Source of the DNA: Actinomycetes bacterium
GTDB lineage: Bacteria > Actinomycetota > Actinomycetes > Actinomycetales > Dermabacteraceae
Assembly: GCA_023389045.1 (NCBI GenBank)
Contig: JAEWEZ010000104.1
Location: 1-35,908 of the forward strand
Direction: 5' to 3'
Length of the DNA stretch: 35,908 bases
A model generated the notes under the pieces. It did not search any database and was not told the origin of the DNA. It saw only the letters and a list, made by a program, of their open reading frames with translations. The stretch's first letter is position 1; each line of letters starts with the position of its first letter. The position numbers and the translations under genes are program-made. This document shows positions 7,869-15,907 of this stretch, piece by piece.

Positions 7869-10157
7869 TCAGGAGCTGATTTCGATGACGGTCACGCTGC
7901 CCGGGGCAACCACCAGGGTGTGGCGATCCACGAGGTGCGCGCTCAGCCGTGCTTCGCCATCGGTTCCCTCGGGGTGCGCGGGCTCCACCGCCGTATCCAG
8001 CAGGATCCGCGTTTCCCCCTGCGGCCAGGGAGCCGGCGGCAGAGTGACCTTCTGCGGGCTGGAGGAGGAACTGAGAACCACCAGCAGATGCCCGGGGCGC
8101 TCGCCGTCACCCTCGCCCGCGCTGTTCTGCGCGGCGGCCGGCGCGGGGCGCAGCATGACCAGCAGATGGCGCCGTCCATCCATCCAGGCATCGTGATCCA
8201 TCACCCGCCCGTCGGAGCCGAACCAGGCCACCTGATCGCAGTCCAGGGCGGTCGGATCCGCCGGCTGCAGGAAACGGGTGGCGCGCAGCTGCGGGAAGCG
8301 GCGGCGCAGCGCCGTCAGACTCGCAACCGTCTGGACCAATCCCTCGCGGTGCGGGTCCATGGTCCAGTCCACCCAGGAGATCTCATTGTCCTGGCAGTAG
8401 GCGTTATTGTTCCCGCCCTGCGTGCGGGCGAACTCATCCCCGGCGGTCAGCATCGGGGTGCCCGAGGCGAGCAGCAGGGTGGAGAGGATCGCGCGGATGC
8501 TACGGCGTCGCTCCTCGGCGATCTGTACTGCCTCGGGCACGCTCTCATCCAGGGGGCCTTCATGGCCGTGGTTCCAGGAACGGTTGTTATTGGTGCCGTC
8601 ACGCCCGTCTTCCCCATTGGCGTGATTGCGTTTGGTTTCGTAGGCGGTCAGGTCGGCGAGTGTGTGCCCGTCATGGGCGGTCACATAGTTCACCGAGGAC
8701 CAGGGGGCACGCAGGCTGCGCCCGGGAGGCATGCCCTCGGGATCGGTGCGGGTGAAGATATCGCTCGAGGCCGACAGACGGGTGGCGAGATCACGCACCC
8801 CGCCGATGCTGTGATCGCCGGTGCGCTCACGCAGGGCGCGATCAGCCAGCCAGAAGGAGCGCACATCGTCGCGGAAGGCGTCATTCCACTCTGCGAAGGG
8901 GGCGGGGAAGGAACCGGTTTGCCAGCCGCCGGTGCCCACATCCCACGGTTCCGCGATCAGTTTGACCTCACGCAGCACAGGGTCGGTCACCATCGCGCGC
9001 AGCAAGGGGTGATCGGAGCGGAAACCGTGATGGTCGCGTCCCAGGGTCGCGGCCAGGTCGAAACGGAAGCCGTCCACATGCATGCTCTCCACCCAGTGCC
9101 GCAGGGAACCGAGCACGAGATCCACTACCGGTCCGGAGCGCGGATCGAGGGTGCCACCGGTGCCGGTGACATCCACGAACTGACCGCCCTCCATCCAGTA
9201 GTACTCGGCGGCATCCAGCCCGCGCAGGCTGAGCGAGGGCCCCATCGCTCCGCCCTCCGCGGTGTGGTTGTAGACGACGTCCAGCAGCACCTCGATTCCC
9301 GCCGCATGCAGGGTGCGGATCATGGTGCGCACCTCATCAGCCACCGCATCGGCACCGGCGTGCTGTGCGGCGCGAGTGGCGTAGGCAGGGTTCGGGGCGA
9401 AATAGGAGAGTGTGGAATAGCCCCAGTAGTTGTGCAGGCCCAGACGGGTCAGATGCGGCTCATCCATGCAGGCATGAATCGGCAGCAGTTCCACCGCGGT
9501 GACACCCAGGCGCTGCAGATGCTCGATCACCCGAGGATGGGCAAGACCCGCATAGGTGCCGCGCTGCTCGGGCGGCACCTCGGGATGCAGGCGCGTAAAG
9601 CCCTTGACATGCAGCTCGTAGATGATGCTTCGATCCCAGGGGATTCGCGGCGGGGCATCACCGCGCCAGTCGAAAACATCCTCGGTGACCACAGACCACA
9701 CCGCGTCGGGCCCGGAATCCTGCGATGAACGGGTGGTTCCATCCCCGACGGGTTCGAGCATCGAATCCACATCCATCGGGAAAAAGGAACTCATCAGCGG
9801 GGAGGCGTGGCTGACGCCGCGCGCCCACGGATCCACCAGAAGCTTCGCGGGATTGGCGAACTGTCCCCGGGACGGATCCCAGGGGCCGCTCACCCGCACA
9901 CCGTACTGGGTGCCGGGAACCATGCCTTGCACCGGACCCCAGTGCAGGCCTCCATCCACAAAAGGCAGACGGATTCGATGCTCCGCCTCTCCGCGTCGAA
10001 CACACAGATCCACCGACTCCGCACGTGGCGCCGCGACCGCAAAAATCCCGTTGCCTTGGGAATCAACCTGCAGGCCAGGACGGGTTGGGTGCGGTGACGA
10101 GCCGACGGGGCACGCCGGTGAGGGAGCGCTGCGTGGCGAATGCGGGAGATGGGGCAT
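7869..10157 (-). CDS. glgX: Glycogen debranching enzyme GlgX (isoamylase type)
   Basis: GH13_11 protein of about 762 aa that cleaves alpha-1,6 branches in the cytosol. An N-terminal CBM48-like domain (about 30-140) precedes the barrel. Numbered from the ATG at 10157, the catalytic residues are D367 (VDGFRFDLAATLGRD), E403 (LIAEPWDVGTGGWQ) and D496 (VTAHDGHTLAD); the GGNNNAYCQDNEISWVDW region typical of GlgX/TreX follows. The start is uncertain: neither 10157 nor an upstream ATG at 10253 has a clear ribosome-binding site, and homology begins only about residue 25. It is the first gene of the glgX-glgE-glgB series and is divergent from moxR. Confidence 0.93.
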   Translation of the reverse strand: MPHLPHSPRSAPSPACPVGSSPHPTRPGLQVDSQGNGIFAVAAPRAESVDLCVRRGEAEHRIRLPFVDGGLHWGPVQGMVPGTQYGVRVSGPWDPSRGQFANPAKLLVDPWARGVSHASPLMSSFFPMDVDSMLEPVGDGTTRSSQDSGPDAVWSVVTEDVFDWRGDAPPRIPWDRSIIYELHVKGFTRLHPEVPPEQRGTYAGLAHPRVIEHLQRLGVTAVELLPIHACMDEPHLTRLGLHNYWGYSTLSYFAPNPAYATRAAQHAGADAVADEVRTMIRTLHAAGIEVLLDVVYNHTAEGGAMGPSLSLRGLDAAEYYWMEGGQFVDVTGTGGTLDPRSGPVVDLVLGSLRHWVESMHVDGFRFDLAATLGRDHHGFRSDHPLLRAMVTDPVLREVKLIAEPWDVGTGGWQTGSFPAPFAEWNDAFRDDVRSFWLADRALRERTGDHSIGGVRDLATRLSASSDIFTRTDPEGMPPGRSLRAPWSSVNYVTAHDGHTLADLTAYETKRNHANGEDGRDGTNNNRSWNHGHEGPLDESVPEAVQIAEERRRSIRAILSTLLLASGTPMLTAGDEFARTQGGNNNAYCQDNEISWVDWTMDPHREGLVQTVASLTALRRRFPQLRATRFLQPADPTALDCDQVAWFGSDGRVMDHDAWMDGRRHLLVMLRPAPAAAQNSAGEGDGERPGHLLVVLSSSSSPQKVTLPPAPWPQGETRILLDTAVEPAHPEGTDGEARLSAHLVDRHTLVVAPGSVTVIEISS

Positions 10158-10216
10158 CTGAGGATTCTCGCACTGCCATGGCTGTGGATGTACAGGCGGT
10201 GTGAGACAAGCGGCGC

Positions 10217-10222
10217 TAGGAT
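10217..10222 (+). promoter_or_regulatory. Possible -10 element (TAGGAT) for the moxR operon
   Basis: The 165-base divergent gap between glgX and moxR contains TAGGAT on the plus strand, about 100 bases before moxR. No clear -35 is seen. A GC-rich hairpin-forming stretch (CCCCGGGGATCCCCCGGG at about 10289-10306) lies between it and moxR. Confidence 0.3.
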
Positions 10223-10322
10223 CGGACCCGGTGCCGCCGACCGTCGCGCCCACGGGACGGCCCAGAGGGGCTCAGCGGGGTGAAAAATCCCCGGGGATCC
10301 CCCGGGTGAGGGGGCACTGACG

Positions 10323-11495
10323 ATGACCGCAGGATCCGCACCAATGGGGGAGCCGCAGCCGATGAGCCAGCCAGCCAACACTCCGCATCATCAGCCCGGT
10401 GCCGCGCCAGGGCAGGGAGCCCCGGCTGCCGGTGGGCAGCGTCCTGCCGGTGGGCAGCGCCCTGCCGGCCGGCAGGGACGTGCCCCCGGTACCTTCGCTC
10501 CCCGCCAGAGGGCGATTGAGCCGGCCGATATGGAACGCTGCTCGGCCACCGTGCGCACCATTACCGAGGTGTTCTCCTCCCGGGTGGTCGGTCAGGAAAA
10601 CCTGCGCGCCACCCTGCTGGCCGCGCTCGCCGCGGGTGGGCACGTGCTGCTGGAGTCCGTGCCGGGCCTTGCCAAGACCACCGCGGCCAGCGCCCTCGCC
10701 TCGGCGATCAACGGCTCCTTCGCCCGTATTCAGTGCACCCCCGACCTGATGCCCAATGACATCATCGGCACCCAGATCTTCAACTACGGCTCGGGCACCT
10801 TCACCACCCAGCTCGGTCCCGTGCACGCCAATGTGGTTCTCCTCGACGAGATCAACCGTTCGAGCGCTAAGACCCAGTCGGCCATGCTCGAGGCGATGCA
10901 GGAACGCCAGACCTCCATCGGCGGCGAAATCCACAAACTCCCCGAGCCCTTCATGGTTCTCGCCACCCAGAACCCCATCGAGGAAGAGGGCACCTATGTG
11001 CTCCCCGAGGCGCAGATGGACCGCTTCCTGATGAAGGAAGTGCTCACCTACCCGCGCCCCGCCGAAGAGCACGAGATTCTGGACCGCTCCACCTCCGGCA
11101 AGCTCGCTGCCCCGAAGCAGCCGGTGGGCTCCGTGAGCCTGGATGACATCCGCTTCCTGCAGCGGATGGTTGATCAGGTCTACGTCGACGCCGCCGTGAA
11201 GCGCTACATCATCGACCTGGTCTTCACCACGCGCGGTTCGGGGCCCCGCCCGGTGCCGAATCTGCCGCAGTCGGTGCGCGTCGGGGCCAGCCCGCGTGGC
11301 TCCCTCGCTCTGATGCGAGTGGGGCAGGCACACGCCCTGCTCGACGGCCGTGACTACGTCACCCCCGATGATGTGCGCGCCATGCGCTACGGCGTGCTCC
11401 GCCACCGTCTTGTGCTCACCTTCGACGCCCTGGCCAGCGGGATCAAGCCCGAGCAGATTATCGACGCGGTCTTCCACGCCGTGCCGATGCCCTGA
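10323..11495 (+). CDS. MoxR-family AAA+ ATPase
   Basis: A 390-aa cytosolic AAA+ chaperone-like ATPase. The first 65 residues are Gly/Gln/Pro-rich with a GGQRPA repeat and probably disordered. The core has the MoxR Walker A (ESVPGLAKTT, 111-120), Walker B (VVLLDE, 171-176), sensor 1 in LATQNPIEEEGTY (N217) and the arginine-finger region LPEAQMDRF. MoxR proteins are thought to help assemble or activate metal-binding von Willebrand factor A proteins, and two such genes follow. The ATG at 10323 has GAGGGGG upstream; a second ATG at 10362 with GGGGGAG is an alternative. First gene of a six-gene operon. Confidence 0.93.
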   Translation: MTAGSAPMGEPQPMSQPANTPHHQPGAAPGQGAPAAGGQRPAGGQRPAGRQGRAPGTFAPRQRAIEPADMERCSATVRTITEVFSSRVVGQENLRATLLAALAAGGHVLLESVPGLAKTTAASALASAINGSFARIQCTPDLMPNDIIGTQIFNYGSGTFTTQLGPVHANVVLLDEINRSSAKTQSAMLEAMQERQTSIGGEIHKLPEPFMVLATQNPIEEEGTYVLPEAQMDRFLMKEVLTYPRPAEEHEILDRSTSGKLAAPKQPVGSVSLDDIRFLQRMVDQVYVDAAVKRYIIDLVFTTRGSGPRPVPNLPQSVRVGASPRGSLALMRVGQAHALLDGRDYVTPDDVRAMRYGVLRHRLVLTFDALASGIKPEQIIDAVFHAVPMP

Positions 11496-11515
11496 CCGCA
11501 CGGGGAGAGGCGTTT

Positions 11516-12412
11516 ATGGCTACCTCACTGCTCACCCGGGTCAAAGCCCGGGTGGACCTGCACACCTCGAACCGGGCGCGCGGCCTTATTCAGGGCCGCG
11601 GCCGCTCCCTGTTCAAGGGCAGTGGTGAGGACTTCGATGACCTCAAGTACTATCAGCCCGGGGACAAAATCTCCGATATCGACTGGAAGGCGACCGCCCG
11701 CTCGGGTGAACCACTGATCCGCCAGTTCAATGAGGAGCGCGTGCGTCACCTGTCGATCGTGGCGGATACCTCGGCGGCGATGGCGGCCACTGCTGCCGAT
11801 GGTTCCTCGAAACGGGACGCGATGGTCATGGCTGCCGGGCTGATCTGCTTCCTCGCTCAGCGCAGCGGTGACCTGGTCGGCTTGGTCGGGGGGAGCCCGG
11901 AGAAGCCCCTGCAGTTGCCGTCCCGGTCCTCCGATGGGCATCTGGAGCTGCTGCTTCGCACGATTCAGAAGAGCACTCGGCCCGATGCATCCGTCGATTC
12001 CACGGCGTGGCTTTTGGAGCGCGCCTTCCGGGTGACTACCCGCTCCACCCTGATGACGATCATTACCGATGAAGCCCATCCCACCGTCGAACAGTTCAGC
12101 GCCCTGCGCCGCCTGACCACCCGGCATGACGTGATGGTTGTGCGGATCGGGGACGCCGATCCACTGCAGGGTGAGAACCTCGACGTGGATGTGGTCGATG
12201 TGGGCACTCCGCGTGACGTCTCCTCTCTTGCCCGCAGTTCGCAGCGGGTTGCGCGGGATGTTGCCGCCTACCGTCGGGCACGTCGGGAGGGGATTTCCGA
12301 GATGCTGGACCGTCTGCACATCACCCATGTGCTCACCCGCGGGGAGAGCACTGTGGTGGACGATATGGTCGCGATGCTGCGTGCGAGGGAGTACCGACAT
12401 GTGGGGCGCTGA
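11516..12412 (+). CDS. DUF58 domain protein
   Basis: The 298-aa protein has the hallmark DUF58 segment YYQPGDKISDIDWKATARSG (about 45-64) and a degenerate VWA fold beginning at IVADTSAAM (about 81-89). It lacks membrane helices, unlike many longer DUF58 proteins. DUF58 genes almost always follow moxR, as here (20-base gap, GGGGAGAGG before the ATG). A scaffold or adaptor role with MoxR and the membrane VWA proteins is inferred from that association; no enzymatic activity is known. Its 3' end overlaps the next gene by 14 bases. Confidence 0.9.
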   Translation: MATSLLTRVKARVDLHTSNRARGLIQGRGRSLFKGSGEDFDDLKYYQPGDKISDIDWKATARSGEPLIRQFNEERVRHLSIVADTSAAMAATAADGSSKRDAMVMAAGLICFLAQRSGDLVGLVGGSPEKPLQLPSRSSDGHLELLLRTIQKSTRPDASVDSTAWLLERAFRVTTRSTLMTIITDEAHPTVEQFSALRRLTTRHDVMVVRIGDADPLQGENLDVDVVDVGTPRDVSSLARSSQRVARDVAAYRRARREGISEMLDRLHITHVLTRGESTVVDDMVAMLRAREYRHVGR

Positions 12413-12908
12413 GGTGCACACGCTGCGGCTCCTGGCAGACCCGCAGAAGAAACCGACGATCATCGACCCGCCGCAGTACTCGATCGCCTGGCTGATTCTC
12501 GCGGCGCTATGCGTGCTGGTTATTGCCTTCCTGGTGATCGCGGTGCTGCGGATTACCCGCCGTATTGAGGAGCGCGCTGCCTATCGAAAGCGCCCCGATG
12601 ATGTGCAGACGCTGAAGGCTGAGTTCCTGCGCGCCGTGAACTCCATTGCGGACCGCCAGGAACGCAAGGAGATCACCAACCGCGAGGGGCACCATGAGCT
12701 GACCGGGGTGATGCGGCGTTTCGTGCGTCGAACCACCGGACACGATGTGACCAGCCAAGATGTTGCGACCCTTCGTGATGACCCGCGTACCCGAGAGGTG
12801 GGCACACTGATCGCGGAGCTGTACGAACCGGATTACGCCCTGGATTCCTCGGTGAAGCTGGAGGATTCGGTGCGACGGGCTCGGGAGGTGATCCGTCGAT
12901 GGTCATGA
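12399..12908 (+). CDS. Small single-pass membrane protein of the MoxR operon (DUF4381-like position)
   Basis: Starts at ATG 12399 (MWGAEVH) with GAGGGAG upstream, giving 169 aa; longer versions of this frame only read through the DUF58 gene out of phase. One membrane helix at about 28-51 is followed by a basic RITRRIEERAAYRKR stretch and a helical cytosolic region (about 65-165). In MoxR/Bat operons the slot between DUF58 and BatA is usually occupied by a DUF4381 protein with one helix near the N-terminus, so this is probably its distant counterpart; sequence similarity is not obvious by eye. It overlaps both neighbours, implying coupled translation. Confidence 0.75.
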   Translation: MWGAEVHTLRLLADPQKKPTIIDPPQYSIAWLILAALCVLVIAFLVIAVLRITRRIEERAAYRKRPDDVQTLKAEFLRAVNSIADRQERKEITNREGHHELTGVMRRFVRRTTGHDVTSQDVATLRDDPRTREVGTLIAELYEPDYALDSSVKLEDSVRRAREVIRRWS

Positions 12909-13921
12909 CTTTCTGGTGGGTCACCTTGCTGCTGATCCTGGCCGCCCTGGTGGTCTGGGGAATCACCTTCTGGAACCGACGCGCCATGCGCCGCTCTCCG
13001 GTGCTGGTGGCGAACTCCGCTTTCCTTGATCGGGTGGGTAGTTTCGTTCGCGCCCAAAGGGCCTCGCGGATTCTGCGTGTGCTGGCGATCGCCGTGGCCG
13101 TGTGCGGGGTGCTCTGCGCCTCCCTGCTGAGCGGACGTATCGCCACGGAGCGGATCGAAACCCCGCAGTTCGCTAGCCGGGACATTGTGCTGTGCCTGGA
13201 CGTTTCCGGGTCGATGTACGAGTACGACACCGAGATCCTCTCGACCTTCGCCGAGCTCGTGAACACCTTCGAGGGCGAACGCGTGGCACTATCGATCTTT
13301 AACTCGACCAGCCGCACCGTCTTCCCCCTGACAAATGATTACGACCTCATCAAGAGGGAGCTGAAGGAAGGCGCCGAAGCGATTGACTTCGACGAGTTCG
13401 GCTACCGCCTGGGGCGCAGGGATTACCCCGACGACAAGGTGCGCAAATACGCGGACTTCGTGGAAGGCACGCGAGGCGTCACCGGCCAGGCCTCCATCGT
13501 TCCCGATGGCCTTGCCTCCTGCGGGCTCCTCTTTGACCAGGCAGAAAAGGATCGTTCCCGCTCGATCATTTTCGCGACGGATAACGAGGTCAACGGCACC
13601 CCGATCTTCAGCCTCAAAGAGGCGATGGAAGAGGTGACCGCCCGCAAGATCAGCCTGTACACCTTCTACCCGGGGGCGTATGAATGTGGTTCGACATGCC
13701 ACGATGAGCTGAAGTCGGAAACCGAAGGTGCCGGCGGGCGCATGTATGAATCGGCGGATCCGAGGGCGATCCCCTCGATCATCCAGGAGATTCAGAAAAC
13801 CCAGGCGGAGCTGCTCGGCGCCTCGCCGACCGTCGTGCGCACCGACCACCCCGGTTTCTTCTTCGTGCTCACCTTCCTCTCGCTCATCGGTGTGCTGATC
13901 GTGGGGTGGCGTTCGCGATGA
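12899..13921 (+). CDS. VWA-domain membrane protein, BatA-like
   Basis: A 340-aa protein with helices at about 5-24 and 58-77, a von Willebrand factor A domain (about 95-290) with an intact MIDAS start DVSGSM (D101, S103, S105), and a C-terminal helix (about 318-336). This N-terminal pair plus C-terminal anchor is the BatA layout; the VWA domain should face the cytosol where MoxR can reach it. Start at ATG 12899 (GGGAGGTG upstream) overlaps the previous gene by 10 bases; an ATG two codons later is possible. Substrate or partner unknown; metal-dependent protein binding is the family expectation. Confidence 0.88.
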   Translation: MVMTFWWVTLLLILAALVVWGITFWNRRAMRRSPVLVANSAFLDRVGSFVRAQRASRILRVLAIAVAVCGVLCASLLSGRIATERIETPQFASRDIVLCLDVSGSMYEYDTEILSTFAELVNTFEGERVALSIFNSTSRTVFPLTNDYDLIKRELKEGAEAIDFDEFGYRLGRRDYPDDKVRKYADFVEGTRGVTGQASIVPDGLASCGLLFDQAEKDRSRSIIFATDNEVNGTPIFSLKEAMEEVTARKISLYTFYPGAYECGSTCHDELKSETEGAGGRMYESADPRAIPSIIQEIQKTQAELLGASPTVVRTDHPGFFFVLTFLSLIGVLIVGWRSR

Positions 13922-14910
13922 GACTTGAACCGTTGATTCCGCTTCTCGCGGCCATCCCTCTGTTCCTGATCCTGCTGGTTTTCTGCGTGGTGCTTTTTGT
14001 GCTGCGTCCTCGGCAGCGTGTGGCCTGGCTGCGACGCGCACTCATGGTGCTTTTGCTCGCGGTGGTGGCGCTGCGGCCGGTCACCCCGCTGGAGGGGGAG
14101 CAGACCGAACGCATGAACGCCAATGTTTTCTTCGTGGTGGATCGCACCGGGTCCATGAATGCCGAGGATTACGCCGATGGCAAGCCCCGCCTGGAGGGTG
14201 TGAAGGCGGATCTGCTCCAGATCATGTCGATGACGGAGGGGGCACGGTATTCGATCATCGGTTTCGATTCCGTGGCGGCTGAGCAGCTCCCTCTCACGAC
14301 GGATGCGGGCGCTGCCCGCGCCTGGGTGGAAACCCTCACCACCGAGCCCACGGCCTATTCCAAGGGATCCAATGTGGATCGCCCCCGCGACACCCTGCAC
14401 CGGGCGATTACCGAAACCCGCCGGGAAGACCCTGACTCCTACATCCTGGTCTATTTCCTCTCCGACGGGGAGAACACCGACGGACGCGATGCGGAGCCTT
14501 TCGGGCAGCTCAACTCGAGTATTGATGGCGGCGCTGTGCTCGGTTATGGAACCGCCGAGGGCGGGCGGATGAAAGCCCAGGGTGGCCCGGAGGATGGCAA
14601 ATACATCACCGATAGCAGCGGCGCCGAGGGCCTGTCCAAGATCGACGAAGCACAGCTCAAGAAGCTTGCCGCGGATATGGGCGTGCCCTACCTGCACCGC
14701 ACTGACCCTGAAGCTCCGATCGACGGCACCATGAAGGGGATCACGCTGCGGGCCGTGCCGGTCGAAAAATCCGCAGAGATCTCGACCTTCGATGACTGGT
14801 ACTGGATCGCATCGATCCCACTGGCCCTGCTATTCATCTGGGAGCTCGGAGAGTTGACCTACCGTCTGCCCCGACGCCTGGACCGCCACGACATCCACAC
14901 CGCAGCCTGA
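13918..14910 (+). CDS. VWA-domain membrane protein, BatB-like
   Basis: A second VWA protein (330 aa from the ATG at 13918, whose ATGA overlaps the upstream stop; a GTG at 13906 is an alternative start). Helices at about 5-29 and 38-55, VWA domain about 68-285, C-terminal helix about 298-318. The MIDAS-type motif is DRTGSM (D75, T77, S79), a Thr-for-Ser change from the canonical DxSxS that is seen in some VWA proteins and could still coordinate a metal. It is paired with the BatA-like gene and followed by a TPR protein, as in classic batA-batB-batC order. Confidence 0.87.
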   Translation: MRLEPLIPLLAAIPLFLILLVFCVVLFVLRPRQRVAWLRRALMVLLLAVVALRPVTPLEGEQTERMNANVFFVVDRTGSMNAEDYADGKPRLEGVKADLLQIMSMTEGARYSIIGFDSVAAEQLPLTTDAGAARAWVETLTTEPTAYSKGSNVDRPRDTLHRAITETRREDPDSYILVYFLSDGENTDGRDAEPFGQLNSSIDGGAVLGYGTAEGGRMKAQGGPEDGKYITDSSGAEGLSKIDEAQLKKLAADMGVPYLHRTDPEAPIDGTMKGITLRAVPVEKSAEISTFDDWYWIASIPLALLFIWELGELTYRLPRRLDRHDIHTAA

Positions 14911-14929
14911 GGAACCGAGGAGAGCACGC

Positions 14930-15901
14930 ATGAGCAGCACGCTGACGAGCCCCCCGGCAGCACCCCAGACCGCACCGGGTGACGGGGAGGAGATTCCCCG
15001 CCCCGAGCGCCGCCGTGGCCGGCCCCAAACCTTCGGGTTGAATGTCAAACGTCTGCGGCGGGTACGTCTGATCTGCTTTGCTGTGCTCGCACTGCCGATC
15101 CTCGCGCTCGCCTTCCTCACCGTGAAGTTCGTGTCCATGCCGATCACGCAGGCCTGGCACGGCGCAGCGTACGAGCGCGGTGAGTATGCGGCGGCCTCGG
15201 AGCGCCTCGGCCCCGTGTGGTTCGCGAACTGGTTCGAGCCGTACCTTCCGCATCTCACTCTCGGCACTGATCTGTTGCAGCAGGGCAAGGATGCGGAGGC
15301 AGAAAAGGAACTGCGCACTGCCCTGAGCACCTGGCAGCAGGGGAAGGATCTCAACCAGCCCAAGCACGCCGACTGCAAGATCCGCAATAACCTCGCGATC
15401 GCGATCGAACGCCAGGCAGACGGCATCAAGGATCCCGGCGAGCGAGGCGATCGACTCTATGAAGCCGAGGAGATCATGCAGCCCTGCGCGGGAGGCGGCG
15501 GCGGTGGTGACGGCGAGGGCCAGGGCGAAGGCGAAGGCCAGGGGCAGGGCCAAGGCCAGGGCAATGAAGACTCCGAAACCACCGGCGAAAACGGTGAACG
15601 GATCCGCGATAAGCGGCGTGAAGCCGATAAAGAGGCTGGTAAGGACCCGGATGAGCGCCCCTCCGAGAAGGAGAAGGGCAAGGACAGCGGTGAAGACGAC
15701 GGCGATACTCCGGTAGATCCCGGCGACCCGAAGAAGGAAGACCCCAAGGGGAAGGAACCCGAGGAGGAAGCTCCGACCGACGGAGGGAAGCAGGGCGATC
15801 AGGAGAAGCAGGACAAGCTGAAGGACCGCAACCGCGATGCCCAAGAGGGCGACGGTAAGGACAATGAAGGTTCCCAGGGGGACCCCGAAAGGCCCTGGTG
15901 A
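14930..15901 (+). CDS. BatC-like TPR membrane protein with disordered acidic tail
   Basis: Begins at ATG 14930 with GAGGAG upstream. The 323-aa chain has a basic N-terminus, one membrane helix (about 46-67), a short helical repeat part (about 75-185, including AYERGEYAAASERLGP and the TPR-like KDAEAEKELRTALSTW) and from residue 187 a long low-complexity region, first GEGQG repeats, then Asp/Glu/Lys-rich. BatC proteins have the same TPR-plus-charged-tail character. Last member of the MoxR operon; the next gene begins 6 bases after its stop, so transcription may continue into the cysteine desulfurase. Confidence 0.75.
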   Translation: MSSTLTSPPAAPQTAPGDGEEIPRPERRRGRPQTFGLNVKRLRRVRLICFAVLALPILALAFLTVKFVSMPITQAWHGAAYERGEYAAASERLGPVWFANWFEPYLPHLTLGTDLLQQGKDAEAEKELRTALSTWQQGKDLNQPKHADCKIRNNLAIAIERQADGIKDPGERGDRLYEAEEIMQPCAGGGGGGDGEGQGEGEGQGQGQGQGNEDSETTGENGERIRDKRREADKEAGKDPDERPSEKEKGKDSGEDDGDTPVDPGDPKKEDPKGKEPEEEAPTDGGKQGDQEKQDKLKDRNRDAQEGDGKDNEGSQGDPERPW

Positions 15902-15907
15902 TATGCG

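Noticed and set aside
6170..7879. Open frame of about 569 codons on the plus strand opposite glgE
   Set aside because: Antisense shadow of a strongly supported gene; same artefact as opposite glgB and glgX.
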